A DNA stretch of 64,000 nt from Luteimonas yindakuii (GTDB lineage: Bacteria; Pseudomonadota; Gammaproteobacteria; Xanthomonadales; Xanthomonadaceae), in assembly GCF_004803715.2 (NCBI RefSeq), contig NZ_CP039383.2, forward strand, positions 1,426,001 through 1,490,000, given 5' to 3'. The position numbers and the translations under genes are program-made. Within the stretch, counting starts at the first letter, position 1. Every line of letters starts with the position of its first letter. This document shows positions 43,607 to 53,056 of this stretch, piece by piece. The notes beneath the pieces are model-generated. The model worked only from the letters and a program-made list of their open reading frames with translations. It ran no database searches and had not been told where the DNA came from.

Positions 43607-44353
43607 TTAAAGGCGCTGCTGGCCGGCGCCGCGTGGGGCCGATGGCCGTGCCTCAAGCGCCAGTGTCCGGGCCCGTCGACGTCGACGGCAGCGGCGCTGT
43701 CGACGCAGCCCCGGTGCTGGATGTGGCGCCTCCGCTACCCGTTCCCGGGGTGGACGACGGCGTGGAAGCGGCGCCCGGGGCGACGGTGGAGGGCGCCGTG
43801 CCACCCGGCGTGGTCGTCGACCCTGCAGCCCCCGTCGCCGTGGAACGGCTGCGCCGGGCGCCCGGCGCGCGCGCAGCGCCATCGGGGTACCGGCGGTGGC
43901 GCTGGCCTTCGCCCTGCGTGCGGCGGCGTCGCGCTTGCGCAACTCGGCCGTCAGGGCCTCGACGCGCGCATTGAGTTCGGCGACGTCGCGCCGGGTCGGC
44001 ACGCCGAGGCGGGTCAGGGTGCGCTGAAGTCCGCTGTCGAACAGCCGCTCGACGCGCTCCCAGCCAGCCGTGACCTGCTCGCGCGCCCCATCGACCGTGG
44101 ACTCGACGCCGTCGCGCAGGCTACTGGTATGCGCATCCAGGTGCTCGCGTGCGGTGTTGTCCACCTCGCGGCCCTCCCGGACGAGGGTCTCGAACAGGCG
44201 GCCACCTTCCTCCTGCGCACGTCCGAGCGCGCCGAGGCCGGCCAGCCAGATCTGCTGCGCGGATTCGCCGAGCGCCCGCGGAAACGATGTCTCCGGTGGC
44301 GGCGGTGGCGGGCTCGAGGTGTGCGTGCCGTCGGGCTTCTTGTACGTGGCCAT
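43607..44353 (-). CDS. Phasin-like PHA granule protein, probable frameshift in the C-terminus
   Basis: As read, 248 residues. Start ATG 44353 (GGAGG upstream). Residues 1-30 are rich in Pro/Thr/Ser, incl. PPPPPP; then a phasin-like helical domain (about 30-145: AQQIWLAGLGALGRAQEEGG, EHLDAHTSSLRDGVESTV, DVAELNARVEALTAELRKRD). After about residue 160 the frame turns into an implausible Arg/Pro string. Moving to the frame two nt ahead within a GC dinucleotide run (43865-43874) gives a typical Ala/Thr/Ser/Gly/Pro tail ending at a stop (43653-43655). So a 2-nt change in that run, whether biological or a sequencing error, likely shifted the frame. The partner PHA protein gene lies upstream. Confidence 0.7.
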   Translation of the reverse strand: MATYKKPDGTHTSSPPPPPPETSFPRALGESAQQIWLAGLGALGRAQEEGGRLFETLVREGREVDNTAREHLDAHTSSLRDGVESTVDGAREQVTAGWERVERLFDSGLQRTLTRLGVPTRRDVAELNARVEALTAELRKRDAAARRAKASATAGTPMALRARRAPGAAVPRRRGLQGRRPRRVARRPPPSPRAPLPRRRPPRERVAEAPHPAPGLRRQRRCRRRRRARTLALEARPSAPRGAGQQRL

Positions 44354-44479
44354 GCTGGCCTCCAACGCGTGGGTTCGGCCGATCGTGTCGCAGGCGGCAT
44401 TAGCGTCGCGTCGAGAGGGACCAGGCATGTAGGGTCTGGAGACCGGGGTGGTCGGTGGGAGCAGCACCGTCACGGTGGC

Positions 44480-44758
44480 TCAGGCGCTGAATTCCTTCTC
44501 CAGGACGCGCTGGATCTCTGCCTCGATCGGACCGCGCATCGCCGACAGCAGGAAGCCGAGCTTGGCGGTCACCCGGACCTCGTCGCCGGCCAGCGCGATC
44601 GCGCCGTCCACGCCCGAGCGCTGGAAGTGCAGCACGTCGCCGTTCCATGCGCATTGCACGTCGAACTTCTGCGCCAGCTTCGCGGAGATCTGCTCGACCG
44701 CTGCGCGCGCCTGCGGCAGGGGCAGCGAATGGGGATGGCGGATGTCGATCTCGGACAT
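44480..44758 (-). CDS. Polyhydroxyalkanoic acid system family protein
   Basis: A 92-residue small protein of the PHA_gran_rgn family. It begins MSEIDIRHPHSLPLPQARAA, continues with EQISAKLAQKFDVQCAWNGD and HFQRSGVDGAIALAGDEVRV, and ends in a helix LLSAMRGPIEAEIQRVL, all typical. These proteins are associated with polyhydroxyalkanoate granules and are structurally similar to SRPBCC-like small folds. It is upstream of the phasin-like gene on the same strand (126 nt apart); no PHA synthase is in the window. Start ATG 44758; an in-frame upstream ATG is less likely. Confidence 0.85.
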   Translation of the reverse strand: MSEIDIRHPHSLPLPQARAAVEQISAKLAQKFDVQCAWNGDVLHFQRSGVDGAIALAGDEVRVTAKLGFLLSAMRGPIEAEIQRVLEKEFSA

Positions 44759-44805
44759 GGTGCACCTGGCGGCTGGAGGAGCATGCATTCTGAGTGCAGC
44801 CGATG

Positions 44806-44833
44806 CTGACTCCAACCGTGCCCGTGCTAGATT
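44806..44833 (+). promoter_or_regulatory. Candidate promoter of the FHA gene
   Basis: CTGACT and TAGATT are spaced 16 nt, a fair sigma-70 match. The -10 box is only 8 nt before the ATG and no ribosome site is visible, so the message may be leaderless. Confidence 0.4.
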
Positions 44834-44841
44834 CGCCGCGC

Positions 44842-45642
44842 ATGGAAATCCTCAGACTGCGCTTCGTCGGCGGCGATCAGCCCGATCAGCCTGACCTGCC
44901 GCTCGATGCCGGCATGCATCGCATCGGACAGCTGGCCGGCGGCGGCATCGGCCGCATCGATGGCGGCAACCCCATCGCACTGCTGTGCGTCGACCGTCGC
45001 GGCATCTGGCTGACCGTCGCTGAAGGCCGCCGCGGCGTGCACGTCAACGGGCGGCCGGTGCAGCGGCTGGCCATGCTGCGCCGTGGGGACACCCTGCATA
45101 TCGAGGGCGCCGAGCTGCGGTTGCTGGGTGGTGCACCCGTGCGACGACCCGGCGTCGGCGACCTCGCCACGCCGGCGGACGCCTCGGCGGGGCTGCACAT
45201 CGTGTTGCGTGCGATCGGTGGGCGCCACCATGGCCGCAGCTTCACCCTCGACCGGCCCCGGCTGGTCGGCAGCCTCGCCGAAGCCGACATCCATATCGAC
45301 GATCCGGCGTTTGCCGAGCGCCACGCGCGCGTGGAACTGGTGGGCGGCGAAGTGCTGCTGCGTGACCTCGGGTCCGCGGACGGCAGCATCGTCAACGGCG
45401 AGAGCGTGCGCGATGCGCTGCTGCAGCCGGGCGACCAGGTGGTCTTCGATGCCTACCACCGCTTCGTGGTCGAAGCGCCACTCGGCGGCGGCTCGCGCGA
45501 GCCGGTGTTGCCGGAGGTGGAGTTGCCGTCCGACGACGACAGGACGCCACGCCGCCGCCCGTGGCCGCTGCCGTGGCTGCTGCTGACGGCCGTGGTGATC
45601 GCGGGCCTGCTGAGCCTGTTGCTGCTCTACGGCACGGACTGA
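44842..45642 (+). CDS. FHA domain protein with C-terminal membrane tail
   Basis: A 266-residue protein with two FHA-type beta modules. The first (about 1-95) is degenerate; the second (about 118-210) has the canonical pattern: FTLDRPRLVGSLAEADIHID (a variant of the G-R-x6-I-x-I-D strand), ERHARVELVGGEVLLRDLGS and ADGSIVNGESVRDALLQPGD, including the S-x-x-H/N-G-T-like loop (S-I-V-N-G). FHA domains bind phosphothreonine. The C-terminus has a membrane helix (PWLLLTAVVIAGLLSLLLLY, about 243-262), so the FHA part faces the cytoplasm as in tail-anchored proteins. No kinase gene is nearby. Confidence 0.85.
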   Translation: MEILRLRFVGGDQPDQPDLPLDAGMHRIGQLAGGGIGRIDGGNPIALLCVDRRGIWLTVAEGRRGVHVNGRPVQRLAMLRRGDTLHIEGAELRLLGGAPVRRPGVGDLATPADASAGLHIVLRAIGGRHHGRSFTLDRPRLVGSLAEADIHIDDPAFAERHARVELVGGEVLLRDLGSADGSIVNGESVRDALLQPGDQVVFDAYHRFVVEAPLGGGSREPVLPEVELPSDDDRTPRRRPWPLPWLLLTAVVIAGLLSLLLLYGTD

Positions 45643-45684
45643 CCTGCTGTCTCGACGCGCGCAGTCCACGGCGCCGGAGGAAGG

Positions 45685-46341
45685 CTAACCGGCGGGACGT
45701 GCGCGGCTCCCCGGCGGGTGCAGCCGACGCCACAGTCGCCAGCCCAGCAGCACTGCCAGCAGCACCGCGTACAGCAGCGGCTCGCGGATGTCGGACTTCA
45801 CTACCCACCAGAAATGCAGCACGGCGAGGCTGGCGATCACGTAGACCAGCCGGTGTAGGCGTTGCCAGGCCCCGGCCAGGCGGCGCATCCAGCCGCGCGT
45901 GGATGTCACCGCCAGCGGCAGCAGCAGCAGCCAGGCGAGGAAGCCGACGGTGATGAACGGCCTTCGCGCGATCTCGGTGGCCACGCCGCCCCAGTCCAGG
46001 CGCAGGTCCAGCACCAGCCAGGCGGCGAAGTGCAGGCTGGCGTAGAAGAACGCGTACAGCCCGAGCATCCGACGGAAGCGCAGCAGCTGCGGCTGCCCGC
46101 TCAGGTGCCGCAGTGGCGTCACCGCCAGCGTCAGCAGCAACAGCCGCAACGCCCACAGTCCGAGCGTGTGTTCGATCATTGCGACCGGGTCGGGGCCCAG
46201 CGCGTCGATGTCCGCACCGGTCTGCACCTGCCACGCACGCCAGCCGAGCCATGCGGCCGGCGCCAGCGCCAATGCATGCACGCCTGCCTTGGCGGCGATC
46301 AGCCAGCCCGGCGTGGTCCTGTGCTTCGCGGCAGCCGGCAC
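45685..46341 (-). CDS. msrQ: MsrQ, heme-binding membrane subunit of the periplasmic methionine sulfoxide reductase
   Basis: A 218-residue inner-membrane cytochrome of the ferric-reductase-like family that passes electrons from quinol or flavin to MsrP. Six hydrophobic segments; ligand His residues are in MIEHTLGLWALRLL, ASLHFAAWLVL and QRLHRLVYVIASLAVLHFWW. The start is GTG at 46341, seven nt after the msrP stop, so it is translated together with msrP. It is the second gene of msrPQ (formerly yedYZ). Length is normal. Confidence 0.93.
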   Translation of the reverse strand: MPAAAKHRTTPGWLIAAKAGVHALALAPAAWLGWRAWQVQTGADIDALGPDPVAMIEHTLGLWALRLLLLTLAVTPLRHLSGQPQLLRFRRMLGLYAFFYASLHFAAWLVLDLRLDWGGVATEIARRPFITVGFLAWLLLLPLAVTSTRGWMRRLAGAWQRLHRLVYVIASLAVLHFWWVVKSDIREPLLYAVLLAVLLGWRLWRRLHPPGSRARPAG

Positions 46342-46347
46342 GCGCGG

Positions 46348-47334
46348 TCAGTACCAGCGACGCAGGTCCATGCCTGCGTACATGGAAGCCACGTGCTCGG
46401 CGTAGCCGTTGAACGGCCGGGTGGCGATGCGGTTGGCGAACAGCTTGCCCTCGGTGCCGCTGATGCGGCGCTCGCTCGCCTGGCTCCAGCGTGGATGGTC
46501 CACGTCCGGATTAACGTTGGCGAAGAACCCGTATTCGCGCGGCTGCAGGTCGTTCCATGCCGTGGGTGGCACCCGTTCGACGAAGCGGATGGCGACGATC
46601 GACTTGATGCCCTTGAACCCGTACTTCCACGGCACCAGCAGCCGCAGCGGGGCACCGTTCTGCTGCGGCAGCGGCTTGCCGTAGACGCCGGTGGCGAGCA
46701 GTGTCAGCGGATGCATCGCCTCGTCGATGCGCAGCCCCTCGCGGTAGGGCCAGTCGATCGACCGGTAGCGCATGCCCGGCATCTGCGCACGGTCGGCCAG
46801 CGTGGTGAACGCCACGTACTTCGCGTTCGAAGTCGGTTCGAAACGCCGCAGCACCTCGCCCAGCGGCACGCCCAGCCACGGGATCACCATTGACCAGCCT
46901 TCCACGCAGCGCAACCGGTAGGTCCGCTCCTCCGGCAGGAAGCCACGCAGCAGGTCGTTGAGTTCGAGGGTGCCGGGCCGTGCGCACTCACCACTTACTT
47001 CGACCTGCCAGGGCGAGGTGCGCAACGTTCGCGCGGCCCGCGATGGATCCGCCTTGCCGGTGCCGAACTCGTAGAAGTTGTTGTACGTGGTGGCGTCGAT
47101 CTCGCGGGTCAGCGTCTCGTCCGTCGAGAAGCCGGCGGCCACGGCCGCGGGCGATGGTGGTGGCGCGGTGGGTGCGGGCGGGGCTTCCGCCTCGGCGCAG
47201 GCCGACAGCCCAAGGGCGGGAATCGCGCCGAAGGCGGCAAGCACGCGGCGGCGTTGCCGCCAGACCGTCTCGTCGGTGATGTCGGATGCGCGGATGCGCA
47301 GTGCCTCGCGCAGCGTCCTGTGGTCGCCTGCCAT
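46348..47334 (-). CDS. msrP: MsrP, protein-methionine-sulfoxide reductase catalytic subunit
   Basis: A 328-residue molybdopterin enzyme that repairs oxidised methionines in envelope proteins. The N-terminus contains [20 protein letters not shown], a twin-arginine-type signal with a lipobox-like SAC. Mo-cofactor contacts: [32 protein letters not shown] (Cys of the Mo ligand in R-C-V-E-G-W-S) and [16 protein letters not shown]. Start ATG 47334 with GGAG nine nt upstream (GTG at 47343 is excluded by that site). Diverges from serC. msrQ follows at 46341. Confidence 0.95.
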   Translation of the reverse strand: MAGDHRTLREALRIRASDITDETVWRQRRRVLAAFGAIPALGLSACAEAEAPPAPTAPPPSPAAVAAGFSTDETLTREIDATTYNNFYEFGTGKADPSRAARTLRTSPWQVEVSGECARPGTLELNDLLRGFLPEERTYRLRCVEGWSMVIPWLGVPLGEVLRRFEPTSNAKYVAFTTLADRAQMPGMRYRSIDWPYREGLRIDEAMHPLTLLATGVYGKPLPQQNGAPLRLLVPWKYGFKGIKSIVAIRFVERVPPTAWNDLQPREYGFFANVNPDVDHPRWSQASERRISGTEGKLFANRIATRPFNGYAEHVASMYAGMDLRRWY

Positions 47335-47492
47335 GGGCGTCACTCCGTCGGGTCGGGCACCCGGTTGGAGCAGTGTGCACGGGCGAACGTTGCAGGCACG
47401 CGAACGCGCGACCCGCCACGGAACGCTGCGGCATACTAGGCCCCCCGGCAGGCGCGCAGCCGGCCGGCCTCCCCCAGATGGATGTCGCCACG

Positions 47493-48578
47493 ATGTCGCG
47501 TGCCTACAACTTCAGCGCCGGCCCGGCCGCGCTGCCCGAGCCGGTCCTGCAGCAGGCCCGTGACGAGATGCTGGAATACGGCGATGCGGGTGCCTCGATC
47601 GTCGAACTGAGCCATCGCGGCGATGAGTTCATCGATGTCGCGCGTCGCGCCGAGGCCGACCTGCGCCGCCTGGTCGGCATTCCGGACGACTACGCGGTGC
47701 TGTTCCTCGGCGGCGGTGCGACCACGCAGCAGGCCCTGATCGCGCTCAATTTCGCCGCGCCCGGCCAGCCTGTCGATTACGTGGTCACCGGCCATTGGGG
47801 CCGCATCGCGCTGAAGCAGGTGGCGCCGTATGTCGACCTGCGTATTGCCGCCAGCAGCGAGACGGATGGCTTCCGCAGCATCCCGCCGCGCGCGGAGTGG
47901 GCGCTGTCGGCCGACGCGGCCTATGTGCACATCACCGCCAACGAGACCATCCACGGCGTCGAATTCCGCGACGTGCCCGATACCGGCGCGGTACCGCTGT
48001 TCGCCGACTTCAGCTCGTCGATCGCCTCCGAACCGATCGATGTGCGCCGCTACGGCCTGATCTATGCCGGCGCGCAGAAGAACCTCGGGCCCGTCGGCAT
48101 CGGCGTGGTGATCGTCGACCGCGCACTGCTCGAGCGCGTTGGCCAGCCGCGCGCGGAGATCTTCGATTACCGCGCGCACCTGGCCGCGGAGTCGATGCTC
48201 AACACGCCACCGAGCTGGAACTGGTACCTGCTCGGACTCACCGTGCGCTGGATGCTCGAAGAGGGTGGGGTGGAGGAGTTCGCACGTCGCAGCGAGGCCA
48301 AGGCACGCGCGCTGTATGCCGCCATCGACGGTTCCGGCGGCTTCTACCGCAACGAGGTCGACGCGGCGGTGCGCTCGCGGATGAACGTGCCGTTCTTCCT
48401 CCAAGAGCCCGCGCTCGAGGAGGACTTCCTCGCCGGTGCCCGTGACGCCGGCCTGATCGGCCTGCGCGGCCACCGCGTGCTGGGCGGCATCCGCGCCTCG
48501 ATCTACAACGCGATGCCGGTCGCCGGCGTGGAGGCGCTGGCCGCCTACATGGGCGATTTCCAGCAGCGTCGCGGCTGA
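47493..48578 (+). CDS. serC: Phosphoserine aminotransferase
   Basis: A 361-residue class V PLP aminotransferase for serine (3-phosphohydroxypyruvate to phosphoserine) and pyridoxal synthesis. The start [20 protein letters not shown] aligns with the usual N-terminus (x-F-N-F-S-x-G-P-A). The PLP lysine is in [20 protein letters not shown]; the HRG motif [10 protein letters not shown] and [10 protein letters not shown] bind the cofactor phosphate. An in-frame ATG at 47478 would add five residues. It is followed after 5 nt by the truncated pheA ORF, then aroA, the usual xanthomonad order. Confidence 0.97.
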   Translation: MSRAYNFSAGPAALPEPVLQQARDEMLEYGDAGASIVELSHRGDEFIDVARRAEADLRRLVGIPDDYAVLFLGGGATTQQALIALNFAAPGQPVDYVVTGHWGRIALKQVAPYVDLRIAASSETDGFRSIPPRAEWALSADAAYVHITANETIHGVEFRDVPDTGAVPLFADFSSSIASEPIDVRRYGLIYAGAQKNLGPVGIGVVIVDRALLERVGQPRAEIFDYRAHLAAESMLNTPPSWNWYLLGLTVRWMLEEGGVEEFARRSEAKARALYAAIDGSGGFYRNEVDAAVRSRMNVPFFLQEPALEEDFLAGARDAGLIGLRGHRVLGGIRASIYNAMPVAGVEALAAYMGDFQQRRG

Positions 48579-48583
48579 GCACG

Positions 48584-48847
48584 ATGACGACGGACGACAT
48601 CGGGCCGGGCGCCGGGACGGGCGACGCCGCGCCCGCGGTCACGCCCGACCCCGCCACGGTGCGCGCGCAGATCGACGGCATCGACCGCGGGATCCAGGCG
48701 CTGATCGCCGAGCGCGCGTGGTGGGCGCGACCGGTCGGCCAGGCCAAGGGCCTGCTGGCGGTGGCGGTGGACGACTCCCGTCCCGAGCTCAAGGTCCTCG
48801 CCCGCGACGTACGGGTGCCGGGTTCGTTCCCGGTGGCGGTGCCATGA
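48584..48847 (+). pseudogene. pheA: Truncated pheA (chorismate mutase fragment)
   Basis: An 87-residue ORF where a complete pheA (about 360-400 residues) would be expected between serC and aroA. The N-terminal 25 residues are a linker; then VRAQIDGIDRGIQALIAERA and RPVGQAKGLL match the first helix of an AroQ-type chorismate mutase, including the two Arg and the Lys that bind chorismate, and VDDSRPELKVL matches the start of the next turn. After that the sequence leaves the family and stops; helices 2-3 and the prephenate dehydratase and ACT domains are missing. Its stop overlaps the aroA start (ATGA), so it is still translated ahead of aroA. The deletion end is near 48790-48800. Confidence 0.8.
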
Positions 48848-50151
48848 GCACGTCCCCGGTGTCCTGGACCGCCGAGCCCGGCACCGCGCTGCGCGGCACG
48901 CTGGCGGTGCCGGGGGACAAGTCGGTCTCGCACCGCGCAATCATGCTGGCCTCGCTGGCCGATGGCGTGTCGCGCATCGATGGCTTCCTCGAGGGCGAGG
49001 ATGCGCGTGCCACCGACGCGATCTTCCGCGCGATGGGTGTGCGGATCGAAACGCCCGCACACGGCGTGCGCATCGTCCACGGTGTGGGCCTCGATGGCCT
49101 GCGCGCGCCGGTCGCAACGCTCGACTGCGGCAACGCCGGTACCGCGATGCGCCTGCTGGCGGGCCTGCTCGCCGGACAGGCCTTCGATACCACGCTGGTC
49201 GGCGATGCCTCGCTGTCGAAGCGGCCGATGCTGCGCGTGACCACGCCGCTGGCCCGCATGGGCGCGCGCATCGACACCGGCCCCGGCGGGCTGCCGCCGT
49301 TGCACATACGCGGCGGCACGCCGCTCGCGGGCGTCGAACATCGTGCGGAGGTTGCGAGCGCGCAGGTGAAGTCGGCGCTGTTGCTGGCCGGGTTGTACGC
49401 GCGCGGCACCACGCGGGTGCTAGAACCGCAACCGACCCGCGATTACACCGAACGCATGCTGGCCGCGTTCGGCTGGCCGGTCGATTTCGCGCCGGGCCAC
49501 GCCACGCTCACCGGCGGCCACCGCTTGCGGGCGACCGACGTGCAGGTGCCGGCGGATTTTTCCTCGGCGGCGTTCTTCCTCGTCGCCGCCACCGTCGTGC
49601 CGGGCTCCGAACTGCGCCTAGCGCGCGTCGGGATGAATCCACGCCGCACCGGATTGCTGCACGTGCTGCGCCTGATGGGCGCCGACATCACGGTGGAACC
49701 GGCGGGCGAGCAGGGCGGCGAGCCGGTCGCCGACCTGGTGGTCCGGCATGCGCCGCTACGCGGGATCGAGGTGCCGGTCGCCCACGTGGCCGACATGATC
49801 GACGAGTTCCCGGCGCTGTTCGTCGCCGCCGCCTGCGCACACGGTGTCACCACCGTACGCGGTGCGGCGGAGTTGCGGGTCAAGGAATCGGACCGCATCG
49901 CCACCGTGGGTACCGGCCTGCGCGCCATGGGCATCCGGGTGGACGAGGCGCCTGACGGCGCCGCCATCCATGGCGGCCGGCTGCAGGGGGGCCGCATCGA
50001 CAGCCATGCTGACCATCGCGTGGCGATGGCCTTCGCGGTGGCCGCGCAGTGCGCACGCGGTGCGGTCACGATCGACGACGTGGCCAATGTCGCCACGTCG
50101 TTTCCAGGCTTCGTGGAGCTGGCGCGGACCGCCGGATTCGGCCTGGCCTGA
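48844..50151 (+). CDS. aroA: 3-phosphoshikimate 1-carboxyvinyltransferase (EPSP synthase)
   Basis: A 435-residue EPSP synthase joining PEP to shikimate-3-phosphate in the aromatic amino acid pathway. Key blocks: LAVPGDKSVSHRAIMLASLA (PEP and S3P loops), LDCGNAGTAMRLLAGLLAG, LVGDASLSKRPMLRVTTPL, VASAQVKSALLLAGLYARG, IDEFPALFVAAACAHG, ELRVKESDRIATVGTGL and SHADHRVAMAFAVAA. Length and order are typical. ATG 48844 overlaps the preceding stop (ATGA), showing translational coupling to the pheA remnant. It ends 53 nt before the convergent TonB-like gene. Confidence 0.97.
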   Translation: MSTSPVSWTAEPGTALRGTLAVPGDKSVSHRAIMLASLADGVSRIDGFLEGEDARATDAIFRAMGVRIETPAHGVRIVHGVGLDGLRAPVATLDCGNAGTAMRLLAGLLAGQAFDTTLVGDASLSKRPMLRVTTPLARMGARIDTGPGGLPPLHIRGGTPLAGVEHRAEVASAQVKSALLLAGLYARGTTRVLEPQPTRDYTERMLAAFGWPVDFAPGHATLTGGHRLRATDVQVPADFSSAAFFLVAATVVPGSELRLARVGMNPRRTGLLHVLRLMGADITVEPAGEQGGEPVADLVVRHAPLRGIEVPVAHVADMIDEFPALFVAAACAHGVTTVRGAAELRVKESDRIATVGTGLRAMGIRVDEAPDGAAIHGGRLQGGRIDSHADHRVAMAFAVAAQCARGAVTIDDVANVATSFPGFVELARTAGFGLA

Positions 50152-50204
50152 GCGAGGCGGCATCCTGCCGCCCACGCCCGGATGGCGCCTCGACGGCGAC
50201 GTGC

Positions 50205-50777
50205 TCAGCGCTGGGCGGACGCGTTGGCGTCCAGCCGGAACTCGACCGGCACCTGCACGGTGGAGGGGATCGGCTTGCCGTCGCGCATGGCCGGCGAGAA
50301 CCGTGCATCGCGGACTGCCGCAAGCGCGGCGCGGTCGAGCTCGCGCGAGCGGCTCGATTCGATGATTTCGATGTCGCCGGTCCTGCCGTCGCTGTCGACC
50401 GTGGCGCGCAGCATCACCAGGCCTTCCTCGCGGGCCCGTAGCGCAGCGGCCGGGTAGCCGGGGTCGATCGGCGTCACCGGGCTGGCATCGCGGGTCACGC
50501 CCGCCGCCGGCGCCGGGGTGGCCTCGCGTGGACGGCGCTCGCTTGCGGGTGGCGGCGGGGTACCGTCGCCGATCTCGGGCGCGGTGCCGACCGGCGTCGG
50601 CGGCGCTTCCGGCGCGGTAACCGGCCCACGCTGGCTGTAGAAGTACCAGCCCACCGCGATCAATGCGATCAGCAGCAGGATCCACAACAGCGGACTGGAG
50701 CTCTTCCGCGGCAGGGACTCTCGCGGAGGTTCGCCGGACGGTTGGCGGACGTCGTCGGGACGGCGTGGATCGTTCAT
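50205..50777 (-). CDS. Energy transducer TonB-like protein 1
   Basis: A 190-residue TonB-family protein. One N-terminal membrane helix at about 29-46 (PLLWILLLIALIAVGWYF), a Pro-rich spacer (TAPEAPPTPVGTAPEIG, then a PPPPAS stretch) and a C-terminal TonB domain (about 105-185): PIDPGYPAAALRAREEGLVM, LRATVDSDGRTGDIEIIESS, DRAALAAVRDARFSPAMRDG with the final VPVEFRL strand. TonB proteins pass proton-motive energy to outer-membrane receptors. No exbB/exbD is nearby. The gene lies 75 nt after TonB-like protein 2 on the same strand. Confidence 0.9.
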   Translation of the reverse strand: MNDPRRPDDVRQPSGEPPRESLPRKSSSPLLWILLLIALIAVGWYFYSQRGPVTAPEAPPTPVGTAPEIGDGTPPPPASERRPREATPAPAAGVTRDASPVTPIDPGYPAAALRAREEGLVMLRATVDSDGRTGDIEIIESSRSRELDRAALAAVRDARFSPAMRDGKPIPSTVQVPVEFRLDANASAQR

Positions 50778-50852
50778 GGGTGACCCCTGTTCAGGCGGGG
50801 AATGAGCGTTCCACAGGGCATGTGCGGGCGGCGTCACGAACCGTGCCGGGTC

Positions 50853-51479
50853 TCACCGCTGGCCGCTGACGAACTCCACCGGCACGCGCACTTCGCCTTC
50901 CACGGGCTGGCCCGCCTGCCGCGCCGGCTCGAAGCGCCAGCGCTCGACGGCACGCACGGCGGCCCGGTCCAGCGCCGGGTGTCCACTGCTGCGGGCCACG
51001 TCCACCTGGCGCGGTCGACCGTCGATCCCGACCACCGCGCGCACCAGCACCTCGCCGCTTTCGCCGCGACGCAGCGACGTGCGCGGGTAGGCCGGCTGCT
51101 GCCTGCGTACCGCGACCGGTCGGCTGGCAGTGGCCGCGGCGGTTGCGGGCGGAGGCGGTGCGTCGACCGCGGCACGGGGTGGCTGCGGAACCGGTGTCGC
51201 CGCGGCCGCTGGAGGCTGCGCCGTCCCGGCGAGGCCCGGGTCCGCGGGAGCAGGGCCGTAGAGCCCGGGAACGTCGCGATCCTCGCCAGGAGGCTGCGGG
51301 GCCGGCAGTGCGCCGGACGCGTGCGACTGCATCGGCGCAACAGGACCGGCGTCGTCGCCGGGCAGGGCAGGGCCACGGTCGTCGAAGTAGACCAGGGCGA
51401 ACAGCAGCAGGCCGACCGCGAAGGCGATGCCCATCGCGATCGCGATCCGGGCAGGCAATGGCAAACGGGAGAGTCGCAA
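50853..51479 (-). CDS. Energy transducer TonB-like protein 2
   Basis: A 208-residue TonB-like protein with the same plan: a membrane helix (about 13-30, IAMGIAFAVGLLLFALVYF), a Pro/Ala-rich spacer (about 45-125) and a TonB C-terminal domain (RRQQPAYPRTSLRRGESGEV, RAVVGIDGRPRQVDVARSSG, DRAAVRAVERWRFEPARQAG, VRVPVEFVSG). The start is uncertain: TTG at 51479 has GGAAG upstream and gives the positive N-terminal end RLSRLPLPAR; ATG at 51434 would begin inside the membrane helix. It diverges from serS. Confidence 0.85.
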   Translation of the reverse strand: MRLSRLPLPARIAIAMGIAFAVGLLLFALVYFDDRGPALPGDDAGPVAPMQSHASGALPAPQPPGEDRDVPGLYGPAPADPGLAGTAQPPAAAATPVPQPPRAAVDAPPPPATAAATASRPVAVRRQQPAYPRTSLRRGESGEVLVRAVVGIDGRPRQVDVARSSGHPALDRAAVRAVERWRFEPARQAGQPVEGEVRVPVEFVSGQR

Positions 51480-51498
51480 GATGGGGTTCTTCCAGTGA

Positions 51499-52875
<1,377 letters not shown>

Positions 52876-53056
52876 TGCCCGTTGGCGGCCCCGGAGCTTC
52901 CCTGCGGGCGGGAAGTGCAGCGATGTCGTTGCAATGGATGGCCGTCCCGGGCGGTGCATCGGCCGGTCGAGGGTCGCCTGACGGGGCAGGCCGGTTTGTT
53001 GTGCCGGCGGAATAAACGTGATTCGATTGCGCGCATCGTTCCATCAGGCGCCGCGC

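Noticed and set aside
43414..43974. Pro/Val/Ala-rich plus-strand ORF opposite the phasin-like gene
   Set aside because: Its composition mirrors the Thr/Ser/Ala tail frame on the minus strand; no start site or homology was seen.
48584..48847. Frameshift, not deletion, in pheA
   Set aside because: aroA begins directly after the fragment, so no prephenate dehydratase sequence is left in any frame.
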